Assembly: GCF_000718005.1 (NCBI RefSeq)
Contig: NZ_JODV01000008.1
Length of the DNA: 64,000 nucleotides
From: Actinoalloteichus_B caeruleus
Lineage (GTDB): Bacteria; Actinomycetota; Actinomycetes; Mycobacteriales; Pseudonocardiaceae
Strand: one strand, 5' to 3'
Shown: positions 8,241 to 17,777 of the stretch, one piece after another
Layout of the letters: the number at the start of each line of letters is the position of its first letter
How positions within the stretch are numbered: the stretch's first letter is position 1
The notes under the pieces: model-generated
Database searches by the model: none
The model's input: only the letters and a program-made list of their open reading frames with translations
What the model was told of the DNA's origin: nothing
Position numbers and translations under genes: made by a program

Positions 8241-9283
8241 GCGGTTGGGTCGCGATCACGCTGATCGTCGTGTTGCTGGCGCTGAACGCCTTCTTCGTCG
8301 GCGCCGAGTTCTCCCTGCTGTCCTCCCGCCGGGACCGCCTGGAGGCCATGCTCGAACAGGGCACCACCCGAGCGCGGGTGGTGCTGGACGCGGGGAAGAA
8401 CGCGTCGCTGATGCTGGCCGGTGCTCAGCTGGGCATCACCATCTGTTCACTGGCGCTGGGCCGGCTCGGCGAGCCGGCGGTCGCGGTGATGATCGAACGG
8501 GCGCTGGGCCCACTCGCGATCCCGGCGTTCCTGCTCCACACCATCGCGTTCATCATCGCGTTGTCCCTGGTGGGCCTGGCGCACCTGCTGATCGGTGAGA
8601 TGGTCCCGAAGAACCTGGCCATCGCCACGCCGGAGCGCCTGGCGCTGTGGCTGGTGCCGCCGCACGTCCTCTTCGTCCGGCTGACCAAGCCGCTGATCTC
8701 CCTGTTCAACGTCGCGGCGAACGGGGTGCTGCGGCTGGCGAAGGTCGAACCGAAGGACGAGCTGGGCTCGGCCTACACCTCGGACGAGTTGGCGCTGCTG
8801 ATCACCGAGTCGCGCAAGGAGGGCCTCCTGGACGACTCGGAGCACCGTCGGCTGGCCAAGACCCTGTCGTCCGCCGAGCGCACGGTGGCGGAGGTGCTCG
8901 TACCGACCGGTGAGCTGACGACGCTTCCCCGGAACCCGACCGTGGGGGACGTGGAGCGGGTGGTGTCCACCACGGGCTTCTCCCGCTTCCCCATTCTCGA
9001 CGACGAGGGGGGTCTCGCCGGTTACCTGCACGTGAAGGACGTGTTGGACCAGGCCGGCGCCGACCCGTCGACCCCGGTCGCGGCCAGCCGCGTCCGGGGC
9101 CTGCCGGTCGTGTCCGCCGAGGACCGTCTCGACGACGCCCTGACCACGCTCCGCCGGGCGCAGAGCCACCTGGCGAGGGCGGTCGACAAGGACGGTCGCC
9201 TGTTGGGTGTGGTGGCACTGGAGGATCTGTTGGAGGAGTACGTCGGCACCGTGCGCGACGCGATGCACGTGGGCGCTCACTGA
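8237..9283 (+). CDS. CNNM-type membrane protein lacking the CorC_HlyC domain
   Basis: A 348-aa paralogue of the upstream protein, starting at a GTG that overlaps its stop. It has the DUF21 membrane domain (FFVGAEFSLLSSRRDR near 17; GEMVPKNLAIATPERL near 118) and a CBS pair (FSRFPILDDEGGLAGYLHVKDVL; VALEDLLEEYVGTV at the C-terminus), but stops where the CorC_HlyC domain would begin. The full-length protein followed by a short one is a recurrent actinobacterial pairing, suggesting a heteromeric transporter in which only one subunit carries the accessory domain. Role in Mg2+ or Co2+ handling is inferred from family. A strong terminator follows immediately. Confidence 0.9.
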   Translation: MSGWVAITLIVVLLALNAFFVGAEFSLLSSRRDRLEAMLEQGTTRARVVLDAGKNASLMLAGAQLGITICSLALGRLGEPAVAVMIERALGPLAIPAFLLHTIAFIIALSLVGLAHLLIGEMVPKNLAIATPERLALWLVPPHVLFVRLTKPLISLFNVAANGVLRLAKVEPKDELGSAYTSDELALLITESRKEGLLDDSEHRRLAKTLSSAERTVAEVLVPTGELTTLPRNPTVGDVERVVSTTGFSRFPILDDEGGLAGYLHVKDVLDQAGADPSTPVAASRVRGLPVVSAEDRLDDALTTLRRAQSHLARAVDKDGRLLGVVALEDLLEEYVGTVRDAMHVGAH

Positions 9284-9294
9284 CAGTGCGCGAC

Positions 9295-9328
9295 CGGGAG
9301 GGGGGTGGCTCTCGCCACCCCCCTCCCG
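9295..9328 (+). terminator. perfect 15-bp stem-loop after the CNNM pair
   Basis: The arms CGGGAGGGGGGTGGC and GCCACCCCCCTCCCG pair fully around a TCTC tetraloop, 12 bp after the second CNNM stop. There is no long U-tract, as is usual in high-G+C actinobacteria. Confidence 0.8.
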
Positions 9329-9600
9329 CCTGTCCGGGTCGTCATGACCCCCGGTGCCACACGCGAGGCGCACCGCTGCCCACCGGGAGTGAGCCGACGC
9401 GGCGGGCGCGGCGCCCGCCGGGTAACCATTACCCGACTGCCGCCCGCCGGGGTTAACGTTGCGCAACCGGATTAACACGTCCCTCGCCTCTCATGGGCTA
9501 AGGTCTTCGGGAACCAGTGCGGCTTCGTGGAATCAGCCACGCAATTTTCGTTACCTTTTGAAGCCATCTGACACGAACAGGTGGCTAGAGAGGACACTTA

Positions 9601-10806
9601 ATGGCGCGACATCGCGGAACTGGACTCGGCTTCCGACGGAAGATCGCCGGTTGGCCGTTGTTCGTCCTCGGTCTCGTGGTGGTCTCCGTCCTGGGCGTCA
9701 TCGGCTACGGCGCGCTCAGCGACATGGTCGACCGGCGTGCCGACGCCGAGGCGGAGAACTGTTCGGCGGGTGAGCTGGTCCTGCCCGTCACCGTCACGGC
9801 GAGCATGACCGAACCGGTCACCGCAGCGGCCGAGCAGTGGAACGCCTCCTCGCCGCGCGTGCAGAACCACTGCGTGCGGGCCGAGGTGCACACCGCGTCA
9901 TCCGCCGCCGTCGTCGACGGGCTCACCGGCGAGGAGTGGGACGAGGAGCTGGCGGGGCCTCGGCCCGCCGCCTGGATCCCCGACTCCACGGTCTGGACGG
10001 ACCGCCTGGCCAGCGAGAACAACGCCGTCCTCGGATCGCAGCCGCAGATCGTCGCGAGTAGCCCGGTCCTGCTCGCCGTGCCGGCCGCCGGCGCGGCCGC
10101 CCTCCAGGAGGGCGAGGCGACCTGGGAGACCGTCGCGGGGATGGCCCTCGCCACCGGTTGGGGCGGTGTGCAGCGCGCGGAGTGGGGCACCTTCTCCCTG
10201 GCCGTGCCCGACCCGGCGATGAACCGCGCCAGCCAGCTCGCGCTCCAGGCCGTGCTGGCGACGAGCAGCGGGTCCGAGTCCGGCCCGGTCACCGAGGACG
10301 TCCTCGACGGGGCGAGCGCCCAGCAGCACCTGGCGGCGGTGGCCGGAGGGCAACCCGCCGACGTGCCCAGCACGGGCCGGGAGGCCCTCCAGATGATGGA
10401 CGGCGCGGACACGCCCCTCACCGGCTCGCTCGCCGCGGTCCCGGTCGCCGAGGTCGACCTCTACCGGCGCAACGTGGGCAAGGACGGGGCGGACGCGCCG
10501 CCCGAGGCCATCGTGGGCCTGCCGCTGGCTCCCACCCCGTCCGTGCAGTTCCCGTTGGTGTCGGTGAAGGACGCCAGCGGCGACACCGCGACCCTGCGCG
10601 CGGCCCAACGGTTCGGGGACTTCCTCACCGAACGAACGTCACAACGCTTCCTCGCCCAGGCCGGGTTCCGGGTGGCCTCGGTGACCGCCTACCCGGACCC
10701 CTCCCCCGGGTTGTCCTGGACCACGCCCATGGACACGCTCGAACCCGCCGAGCGCGCGGTGACGGGCGCGGTGACAGCGCGGTGGCGGGAACTGCTGGGT
10801 ACCTGA
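9601..10806 (+). CDS. membrane-anchored substrate-binding-like protein
   Basis: A 401-aa exported protein of uncertain role. A single hydrophobic segment (about residues 16-38, WPLFVLGLVVVSVLGVIGYGAL) is flanked by basic residues and has no lipobox, so it is probably a signal anchor. The rest reads as a bacterial extracellular solute-binding fold (LPVTVTASMTEPVTAAAEQW at about 62; AAWIPDSTVWTDRLA near 123). In related actinobacterial proteins this fold is followed by a von Willebrand A domain; none is present here. The ATG at 9601 has GAGAGGAC upstream. It is isolated, with a 317-bp leader region, and converges on the synthetase-like gene. No ABC permease adjoins, so transport is not implied. 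Confidence 0.75.
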   Translation: MARHRGTGLGFRRKIAGWPLFVLGLVVVSVLGVIGYGALSDMVDRRADAEAENCSAGELVLPVTVTASMTEPVTAAAEQWNASSPRVQNHCVRAEVHTASSAAVVDGLTGEEWDEELAGPRPAAWIPDSTVWTDRLASENNAVLGSQPQIVASSPVLLAVPAAGAAALQEGEATWETVAGMALATGWGGVQRAEWGTFSLAVPDPAMNRASQLALQAVLATSSGSESGPVTEDVLDGASAQQHLAAVAGGQPADVPSTGREALQMMDGADTPLTGSLAAVPVAEVDLYRRNVGKDGADAPPEAIVGLPLAPTPSVQFPLVSVKDASGDTATLRAAQRFGDFLTERTSQRFLAQAGFRVASVTAYPDPSPGLSWTTPMDTLEPAERAVTGAVTARWRELLGT

Positions 10807-10879
10807 CCCCTCGGCCGTGAACCGGGCACTCCCCACCGGAGACGCCCGCCGGGCGTCCAGACCTGGCCGTTCGACCCCG

Positions 10880-12130
10880 TCAGACGACCGCGAGCAGCCG
10901 ACGCCCCACCAGCCCGCCCACGAGCGCGGCCGGCACCCGCACGAGACCGTCGGTCCGCCCGTGCTGCTCGAGGAGGGCCGTCACGGTCGGCCCCACGGGG
11001 AGTGCCGCCCCGTGCACGATGCCGGCGTACTGGCGGCCGCCCTCGCGCGGCCTGACCCTGGTGTTCGTCCGCCGGGCCAGGAAGGTGCCGCAGTCGGAAA
11101 TGGTGGTCAGGTCGTGGTAGCGGCGACGGCGCGGCGACCAGACCTGGATGCGGACCGCCCGCCGCGCGGCGAAACCGAGATCACCGGCGGGCACCAGCAG
11201 GACCCGGTGGGACAGCTCCAGGTGTCGGAGACACTCCTCGGCATGGGCGACCAGCCGGCGGAACTCCACGTCGAGGCGCTCCGGTAGGCAGACGCGGAGC
11301 AGGTCGACGGTCGTGGTCTGCCCCACGCCGGGCTGGCTCGCTCCTCCGCCCCCGGGGGAGCGGAGGTCGTCCACCCCCAGCTGGGGGCTCAGCGCGACGT
11401 GGGCGAGGGGCAGCCGCTCGACCGGCAGGCTCCGCCCGGCGTGGACCAGCGTCATCCCGATGTCCCCGCCCGGTGCGACGTACCGCGTCCCCTGTGCGGA
11501 GGTCAGGCCCACCAGCGAGGCCGGCGCGGCGGGTCCCCGGGGCCCCCGGTGGCTCACCTCGGGCTCCACGAGGAGCGGCAGGGACACCTCGTCGTAGCCG
11601 TGGCGAGTGCCGTGCAGGTCGAGCAGGAACCCGCCGACCACCCGTTCGAGGCGAGCCCTGGTCACGCTCGTGCGGCCCGGATCGGCGGGTGTTCGGCCGC
11701 CGGGCCGCTCGGCCGTGGTCGTCTCTGCCCGAAGACCCGCACCGGGCGCGCTCCAGCGGCGGAGCTCGACCGCGCACTCCTCGGTGGCGCCGTCGGGCAC
11801 CCGGTCGTCAGGAGTCGCGGGCACGTCGAGCAGGAACGCGGCGAGGCGCTCCGACGCCGCCAGGGCCGCACTTCGCGCCGCCCGTTCCCCTTCCTTCAGC
11901 CCGCGCGCCTCGGAGCGGAGGGCGGCGAGGTCGGCCCCGGCCCGAGCGGCGGCGCGGACCCGGGCCGACACCCGGGTCCGGCGGTCCGCCGACACCGCCG
12001 CCCGCCGGACCGCCTCGTCCCGCTTCACGACCAGGGCGCGCAGCGCCGCTCGGTCCACCAACCAGCCGCGGCGCGCCAGCCGCCACGACGCGCCAGCGGC
12101 CGGATCCAACAGTTCACCGGGGTCGTACAC
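10880..12130 (-). CDS. seryl-tRNA-synthetase-like protein without the catalytic arginines
   Basis: 416 aa from the GTG at 12130, close to the length of true SerRS. The N-terminal third is Arg/Ala/Glu-rich and helical, like the SerRS coiled-coil arm. The core follows SerRS order: motif-1-like GYDEVSLPLLV at about 190; LPVERLPLAHVALSP where LPLRY precedes motif 2; and a C-terminal block with DLTTISDCGTFLARR and a motif-3-like LPVGPTVTALLEQH. The motif 2 F-R-x-E is replaced by LGVDD-type sequence, the H-Q-F-x-K-x-E block is gone, and the motif 3 Arg (G-R-T) is Pro. Aminoacylation is therefore unlikely. It starts 25 bp after gcvP, so it probably shares the glycine-riboswitch transcript. A later ATG-initiated frame overlapping gcvP is rejected. 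Confidence 0.8.
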   Translation of the reverse strand: MYDPGELLDPAAGASWRLARRGWLVDRAALRALVVKRDEAVRRAAVSADRRTRVSARVRAAARAGADLAALRSEARGLKEGERAARSAALAASERLAAFLLDVPATPDDRVPDGATEECAVELRRWSAPGAGLRAETTTAERPGGRTPADPGRTSVTRARLERVVGGFLLDLHGTRHGYDEVSLPLLVEPEVSHRGPRGPAAPASLVGLTSAQGTRYVAPGGDIGMTLVHAGRSLPVERLPLAHVALSPQLGVDDLRSPGGGGASQPGVGQTTTVDLLRVCLPERLDVEFRRLVAHAEECLRHLELSHRVLLVPAGDLGFAARRAVRIQVWSPRRRRYHDLTTISDCGTFLARRTNTRVRPREGGRQYAGIVHGAALPVGPTVTALLEQHGRTDGLVRVPAALVGGLVGRRLLAVV

Positions 12131-12155
12131 CCGTTTGTCCCGACGACCGGTCCGC

Positions 12156-15077
12156 TCAGTCCTGGTAGGCGGACAGCGGCGGGCAGGAGCAGACGAGGTT
12201 GCGGTCGCCACGGGCACCGTCGATCCGCCGCACCGGGGGCCACACCTTGTCCCGGTGGCGGCCGGTGGGGAACGCGGCGAGCTCCCGCTCGTAGGGGTGC
12301 CGCCAGTCCCCGGCCAGGGAGGCCGCGGTGTGGGGCGCGTTGCGCAACGGGTTGTCCTCGGCCGGCCACTCCCCGGAACCGACCCGGTCGATCTCCCCCC
12401 TGATGGCGATCATCGCGTCGCAGAAGCGGTCGAGCTCCGCCAGGTCCTCGCTCTCGGTCGGCTCGACCATGAGGGTCCCGGCGACCGGGAAGGACATCGT
12501 GGGGGCGTGCAGGCCGTAGTCGGCGAGGCGCTTGGCGACGTCGTCGACCGTCACCCCGGTCGTCCTGGTCAGCTCACGCAGGTCGAGGATGCACTCGTGG
12601 GCCACGTGGCCACCCGCGCCCGTGTAGAGCACCGGGTAGTGGGGCGACAGCCGAGCAGCGACGTAGTTCGCGGCGGCGACGGCGGTGAGGGTGGCCCGTC
12701 GCAACCCCTCGGCGCCCATCATCCGCACGTAGGCCCAGGAGATCGGCAGGATGGAGGCGCTCCCCCAGGGCGCCGCGCTGATCGGCCCGACCCCGGTCGC
12801 CGGTCCGGCCGCCGGTTGGAGGGGGTGGTTGGGCAGGAAGGGCGCCAGGTGCGCCCGGACGCCGACCGGCCCCACTCCCGGTCCACCTCCGCCGTGCGGG
12901 ATGCAGAACGTCTTGTGCAGGTTCAGGTGGGAGACATCGGCACCGAACCGGCCCGGGCGGGCCAGGCCGATCAATGCGTTCAGGTTGGCCCCGTCGACGT
13001 AGACCTGTCCGCCGGCGTCGTGCACCTCGGCGCACACCTCGCGGACGGTGTCCTCGTAGACGCCGTGGGTCGAGGGGTACGTGATCATGATGGCGGCCAG
13101 GTCGTGGCGGTGTTCCCCGACGAGCCGGCGCAGGTCCGGGAGGTCGACGTTCCCGGACTCGTCGCAGCGGACCACCACGACGCGCATGCCCGCCATCACC
13201 GCGCTCGCGGCGTTGGTCCCGTGGGCGCTCGCGGGGATCAGGCAGACGTCCCGGTGCGGCTCACCCCGGTCGCGGTGGTAGGCGCGGATCGCCAGCAGTC
13301 CGGCGAACTCACCTTGGCTCCCGGCGTTGGGCTGGAGGCTCACCGCGTCGTACCCGGTGATCTCGGCCAGCCACCGTTCCAGGTCCTCGACCACGGACAG
13401 CAGCCCGGCGGCGTCGGATGCGGGGGCGAAGGGGTGCAGCCCGGCGAACTCGGGCCACGTGATGGGTTCCATCTCGGCGGTCGCGTTCAGCTTCATGGTG
13501 CAGGAACCGAGCGGGATCATCGTGCGGTCGAGGGCCAGGTCCGAGTCCGCGAGCCGGCGCAGGTAGCGCAGCAGCGCGGTCTCCGACCGGTGCGCCTCGA
13601 AGACCGGGTGGGTGAGGTAGCCGCTGGTACGGCGCAGCCCGTCCGGGACCGCGTCCGGTGTCCGCCGGTCCAGGTCGTCGATGTCGGGCCGCGGGTCGGA
13701 CGGCACGGAGGCGTCCGACCCGAACGCTCGCCAGACGAGGTCGAGGTGGCCGCGGGTGGTGTCCTCCCCGCAGGACACGCCGACGTGGTCGGCGTCGACG
13801 AGCCGGAGGTTGACGCCGAGGTCGCGTGCGGCGGCCACCACCCGCTCCGCGCGACCCGGCACCTCCACGACGACGGTGTCGAAGAAGTGGTCGTGGACCA
13901 CGCGGAGCCCGGCCCGCCGCAGCCCCTCGGCCAGCACCACGGCCATCCGGTGCGTGCGCAGCGCGATGGTGCGCAGGCCCTCCGCTCCGTGGTGGACGGC
14001 GTACATCGCGGCCACCACGGCCAGCAGCACCTGGGCGGTGCAGATGTTGCTGGTGGCCTTCTCGCGGCGGATGTGCTGTTCCCTGGTCTGGAGGGCCAAG
14101 CGGTACGCCGTGCCGCCGTCCGCGTCGACGCTGACCCCCACCAGCCTCCCGGGCAGCTGCCGTTGGAGCCCTTCCCGGACGGAGAGGAACGCCGCGTGCG
14201 GCCCGCCGAAACCGAGGGGCACCCCGAACCGCTGGGTCGAGCCCACCACCGCGTCCACCCCGAACTCACCCGGCGGGCGGAGCAGGGTCAACGCCAGCAG
14301 GTCGGTGGCGGCCGCGACCAGGGCGCCGCGCTCGTGGGCGGCCTCGACGACGGCCCCGAGGTCGATCACCCGGCCGGAGGCGCCGGGGTAGGCGAGCAGG
14401 AGACCGAAGAAGTCCCCCTCGGGCAGGGCCGCGTCGCCGCCCAGCTCCACGAGTTCCAGCTCGATCCCGAGGGGTTCGGCCCGGGTCCGCAGCACCTCCA
14501 CGGTCTGGGGGAGGGTGTCCGCGTCCACCAGGAACCGGTCGGACCGGGACCGGCCGGCCCGGCGCAGCAGGGTCATGGCCTCGGCGGCGGAGGTGGACTC
14601 GTCGAGCATCGAGGCGTTGGCGACGGGCAGGGCGGTGAGGTCGGCCACCACGGTCTGGAAGTTGAGCAGGGCCTCCAGCCGCCCCTGCGAGATCTCGGGC
14701 TGGTAGGGGGTGTAGGCGGTGTACCAGGCCGGGTTCTCCAGCACGTTCCGCCGGATCACCGGCGGGGTGATCGTGGAGTGGTATCCGAGACCGATCATCT
14801 GGACCATCGGCCGGTTCCTGGCCGCCAGGCCGCGCAGCTCCGCGAGGACCTCGTGCTCGGACAGCGGCCGTTCGAGCCCCACGGCCGGGCTGTCGTCGCG
14901 GATGTCCGCCGGCACCGCGCGGTCGGCGAGCTCCTCGAGCGAGCCGACCCCGACGACCGACAGCATCCGGGCCAGTCCCGCGTCGTCCGGGCCGATGTGG
15001 CGGTCGGCGAACGGCGTGGCTCGCTCCAACTCGGAGAGGGCTGGTGTGGGGCGGAGGGCGTGCTCTGACGTCGTCAT
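12156..15077 (-). CDS. gcvP: glycine dehydrogenase (decarboxylating), P protein
   Basis: The PLP-dependent P protein decarboxylates glycine and passes the aminomethyl group to lipoyl-GcvH, in the cytoplasmic glycine cleavage system. The product is 973 aa with fused N- and C-terminal halves as in most actinobacteria. Visible features: FADRHIGPDDAGLARML near residue 25, YTPYQPEISQGRLEALLNFQT near 125, PLGSCTMKLNATAEM near 525, and the PLP lysine in HLNLHKTFCIPHGGGGPG near 720. The ATG at 15077 follows GAGGTCC and is the first Met of the conserved part; the longer open frame reads through the riboswitch and is rejected. gcvH lies 3.3 kb upstream on the same strand; gcvT is not in the window. Confidence 0.97.
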   Translation of the reverse strand: MTTSEHALRPTPALSELERATPFADRHIGPDDAGLARMLSVVGVGSLEELADRAVPADIRDDSPAVGLERPLSEHEVLAELRGLAARNRPMVQMIGLGYHSTITPPVIRRNVLENPAWYTAYTPYQPEISQGRLEALLNFQTVVADLTALPVANASMLDESTSAAEAMTLLRRAGRSRSDRFLVDADTLPQTVEVLRTRAEPLGIELELVELGGDAALPEGDFFGLLLAYPGASGRVIDLGAVVEAAHERGALVAAATDLLALTLLRPPGEFGVDAVVGSTQRFGVPLGFGGPHAAFLSVREGLQRQLPGRLVGVSVDADGGTAYRLALQTREQHIRREKATSNICTAQVLLAVVAAMYAVHHGAEGLRTIALRTHRMAVVLAEGLRRAGLRVVHDHFFDTVVVEVPGRAERVVAAARDLGVNLRLVDADHVGVSCGEDTTRGHLDLVWRAFGSDASVPSDPRPDIDDLDRRTPDAVPDGLRRTSGYLTHPVFEAHRSETALLRYLRRLADSDLALDRTMIPLGSCTMKLNATAEMEPITWPEFAGLHPFAPASDAAGLLSVVEDLERWLAEITGYDAVSLQPNAGSQGEFAGLLAIRAYHRDRGEPHRDVCLIPASAHGTNAASAVMAGMRVVVVRCDESGNVDLPDLRRLVGEHRHDLAAIMITYPSTHGVYEDTVREVCAEVHDAGGQVYVDGANLNALIGLARPGRFGADVSHLNLHKTFCIPHGGGGPGVGPVGVRAHLAPFLPNHPLQPAAGPATGVGPISAAPWGSASILPISWAYVRMMGAEGLRRATLTAVAAANYVAARLSPHYPVLYTGAGGHVAHECILDLRELTRTTGVTVDDVAKRLADYGLHAPTMSFPVAGTLMVEPTESEDLAELDRFCDAMIAIRGEIDRVGSGEWPAEDNPLRNAPHTAASLAGDWRHPYERELAAFPTGRHRDKVWPPVRRIDGARGDRNLVCSCPPLSAYQD

Positions 15078-15134
15078 GACCGGACCTCGGTAGTCGTCGG
15101 GCTTCCCGCCTCCGGGCAGGATGGCGAGGGCTCC

Positions 15135-15360
15135 CCCTCTGTCGCTACCCGGCGCGCGGGTGCCTGAGAGCTTCGCCCGGTCCACCAGCACCGGACTTGC
15201 ACCGTCGGCGGGGCTGGTCAACGCCGGGTCGGAACCCGCCCGCTCACCCACCCTCTTTCCAGAGGTGTCTCGTCCACGCGGTCCTGGCTGCCTGAGAGGT
15301 TCCGGGGAAAGTTGCTCCTTCGGCGCCGCACCGGCATGCGGTGCGGACTCTCCCGCGTGG
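15135..15360 (-). ncRNA. tandem glycine riboswitch
   Basis: Read on the minus strand, the gcvP leader has the two-aptamer glycine riboswitch pattern. The first aptamer begins with GCGGGAGAG, then GCCGAAGGAGCAA, CCTCTCAGGC and GACACCTCTGGAAAG. A second follows with GCCGACGGTGCAAG, GAAGCTCTCAGGC and GACAGAGGGG. Spacing and order match the class. Such elements turn on gcv genes when glycine is abundant. It ends about 60 bp before the gcvP start. Confidence 0.95.
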
Positions 15361-15552
15361 AGTCCTACGACTACACGCGTCAGCCTACCCGGCCGTGGCG
15401 CGCCCGCCCCTGCCCGTGCGGATCGTCCCGCGCACTGGACCTCGGCCGCCCCCCGACGCGGCGCCGGGGTCACCCGGCGTGGTCACCTCGGGCCGCTCCG
15501 GGGATACCGAGCCGTCATCCGGCCCGCCGGGCGCCCTGCCGCGACGCGCGGC

Positions 15553-16116
<564 letters not shown>

Positions 16117-16442
16117 GCCTGCCTCCTCCTCGTGCGGTCCCGAGACCGACGAACGTCGCCCTGGTGGTCGATCCGGACCACCGGACATCTGAGTATGCAC
16201 CTGAGGTGGCACCACGGGTGCGCCTCGTCCTGGATGACGGTAGGACTGGCGTGCGAACAGGTCAACGCGACGCGCGGAGAACTCCACACGCTGAATTTAC
16301 GTTCGACCTTGGTGGGGGCGCTCGTGGGCCGCAACTCGAGGGGCACCATGATCACCCGATTGACTGAACAAGCATCCTTCAGCGAAATCGGCCCCGCCGT
16401 CGCGGCGCTCGCCGTCCGTGGCTGGTGACGCGGGCGCGAGGG
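16117..16442. promoter_or_regulatory. intergenic region upstream of the Rv1830-like gene
   Basis: A 326-bp gap between two minus-strand genes, with no convincing ORF. It is less G+C-rich than its surroundings near 16290-16385, where promoter-like AT-richer stretches occur (for example GTAAATTC on the minus strand). It most likely holds the promoter of the MerR gene. Confidence 0.4.
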
Positions 16443-16919
16443 CTAGGTGTCGGCGCCCCGGAAGTCCTCCGGCGAGACGGAGTCGAGGAACTCGCGGAAC
16501 TTCTCGACCTCGTCCTCCTGCTCGTCCGGGATCATCAGGCCGGCCTCGGAGAGGACCTCCTCGTCGGCGTGGATGGGAACCCCGACCCGGAGGGCCAGTG
16601 CGACCGAGTCGCTCGGACGGGCCGACACCCGGACGTCGCCGTCGAAGACGAGCTCCGCGTAGAAGGTGCCCTCGCGCATGTCGGTGATCCGCACCTGCTC
16701 GAGCTCCCGGCCCAGCGCGCCGATCACGTCCTTGAGGAGGTCGTGCGTCAGGGGACGTGGAGGCCGAACACCCTGCTGTTCGAGGGCGATCGCGGTGGCC
16801 TCCACCGAGCCGATCCAGATCGGCAGGTAGCGCTCACCCTCGACCTCGCGCAGCAGGAGGATCGGTGTGTTGGCGGGTAGTTCCACCCGTACGCCGACCA
16901 CACGCATCTCGCTGCTCAT
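16443..16919 (-). CDS. bifunctional nuclease (BFN/DUF151) domain protein
   Basis: 158 aa from the ATG at 16919, which has GGGAGGGGAGG upstream. It is nearly all one BFN/DUF151 domain: VGVRVELPANTPILLLRE at about 6, YLPIWIGSVEATAIALEQQGV near 32, then RPLTHDLLKDVIGALG and RPSDSVALALRVGVPI. The C-terminus is acidic. The family includes plant bifunctional nucleases, but the bacterial role is not settled. The Mycobacterium counterpart is Rv1829, in the same place beside the FtsR gene. Nothing in the sequence shows which substrate it binds. Confidence 0.88.
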   Translation of the reverse strand: MSSEMRVVGVRVELPANTPILLLREVEGERYLPIWIGSVEATAIALEQQGVRPPRPLTHDLLKDVIGALGRELEQVRITDMREGTFYAELVFDGDVRVSARPSDSVALALRVGVPIHADEEVLSEAGLMIPDEQEDEVEKFREFLDSVSPEDFRGADT

Positions 16920-17069
16920 CGGGCCTCCCCTCCTCCCGCGAACCACGTCGAGCGGACATCACACAATCGAGGATGGCGCACTGACAGCATCGACGCTACC
17001 CGCCTCGGGCTCACTACGCTCGTGATTCTTCGTGTCAACTCGGCAACCATCCTTATGGCCGCCGTCCGC

Positions 17070-17777
17070 TCACCAACCACCGGTACTCCGGACGCTCGAC
17101 CGCAGGAGCAGCTCGTAGAGGGTCGCCGAGAGGGCGGACAGCTCCCGCAGCCTCTCCTCCGCCCGGAGGCCGGCGTGGGGATCGCGGTCGGACGGCCTCT
17201 GCGGTGGGGCGACGGCCTGCGCCATCAACGCTACCTGCCGGTCGGCGGACGTCCGCAGGGCTCGGAGGTGCCTCGGCTCCAGACCGTAGTCGGCGGCGTG
17301 CCGCACCAGGCGCGCGATCCGCACGGCGTCCCGGTCGAAGAAGCCGACAGCTCCCGACCGGACCAGTCCGTAGTGTTCGAGCTCGACCAGCATGACCTCG
17401 TCGATGCCGGCGGCGGCGAGCATCTCCTCCCGGGTCAGCCGGGCCGCGCGACCAGCGTCCTCCGCCGCATCGCCCGGGCACGGGTCCGGGCGCTCCTCGC
17501 TCCGACCGCTCCAGCGCGGGTCGGCCTCGAGTCGATCGCGGATCCAGCTCAGGGGCAACCCCTGGTCCCGCTGAGCGGCGAGCACCAGGCGGAGGCGCGC
17601 GATGTCGTCCGACGTGAAGACGGGTGACCCGGACCGGGACTCGGAGGGCGATACCAAGCCCTCCGACACCAGGAAGAGAACCCTGGCCAGCGACAGGTCG
17701 GGGAAGTCGGGACGGAGCTCGGTGAGCACCGCCCCGACGCTGATCGCCTCGTGTCCGGGCCGCCCGGCCGGGGTCAC
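17070..17777 (-). CDS. ftsR: MerR-type cell-division regulator FtsR (Rv1828-like)
   Basis: 235 aa. The winged helix covers about residues 10-80 (EAISVGAVLTELRPDFPDLSLARVLF, then a wing with SESRSGSPVFTSDDIARLRLVL). The second half matches Rv1828: LTREEMLAAAGIDEVML and ADYGLEPRHLRALRTSADRQV. The Corynebacterium homologue, FtsR, activates ftsZ; that role is transferred by family and synteny. The GTG start at 17777 overlaps the garA stop by 4 bp (GTGA), so the gene is translationally coupled to garA. In most homologues the wing reads G-Y-R-x-F; here it is GSPVF, a small departure. Confidence 0.88.
   Translation of the reverse strand: MTPAGRPGHEAISVGAVLTELRPDFPDLSLARVLFLVSEGLVSPSESRSGSPVFTSDDIARLRLVLAAQRDQGLPLSWIRDRLEADPRWSGRSEERPDPCPGDAAEDAGRAARLTREEMLAAAGIDEVMLVELEHYGLVRSGAVGFFDRDAVRIARLVRHAADYGLEPRHLRALRTSADRQVALMAQAVAPPQRPSDRDPHAGLRAEERLRELSALSATLYELLLRSSVRSTGGW

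Noticed and set aside
11607..15068. A 1153-codon open frame on the plus strand
   Set aside because: It is antisense to gcvP and the SerRS-like gene, with the low-complexity composition typical of high-G+C shadows.
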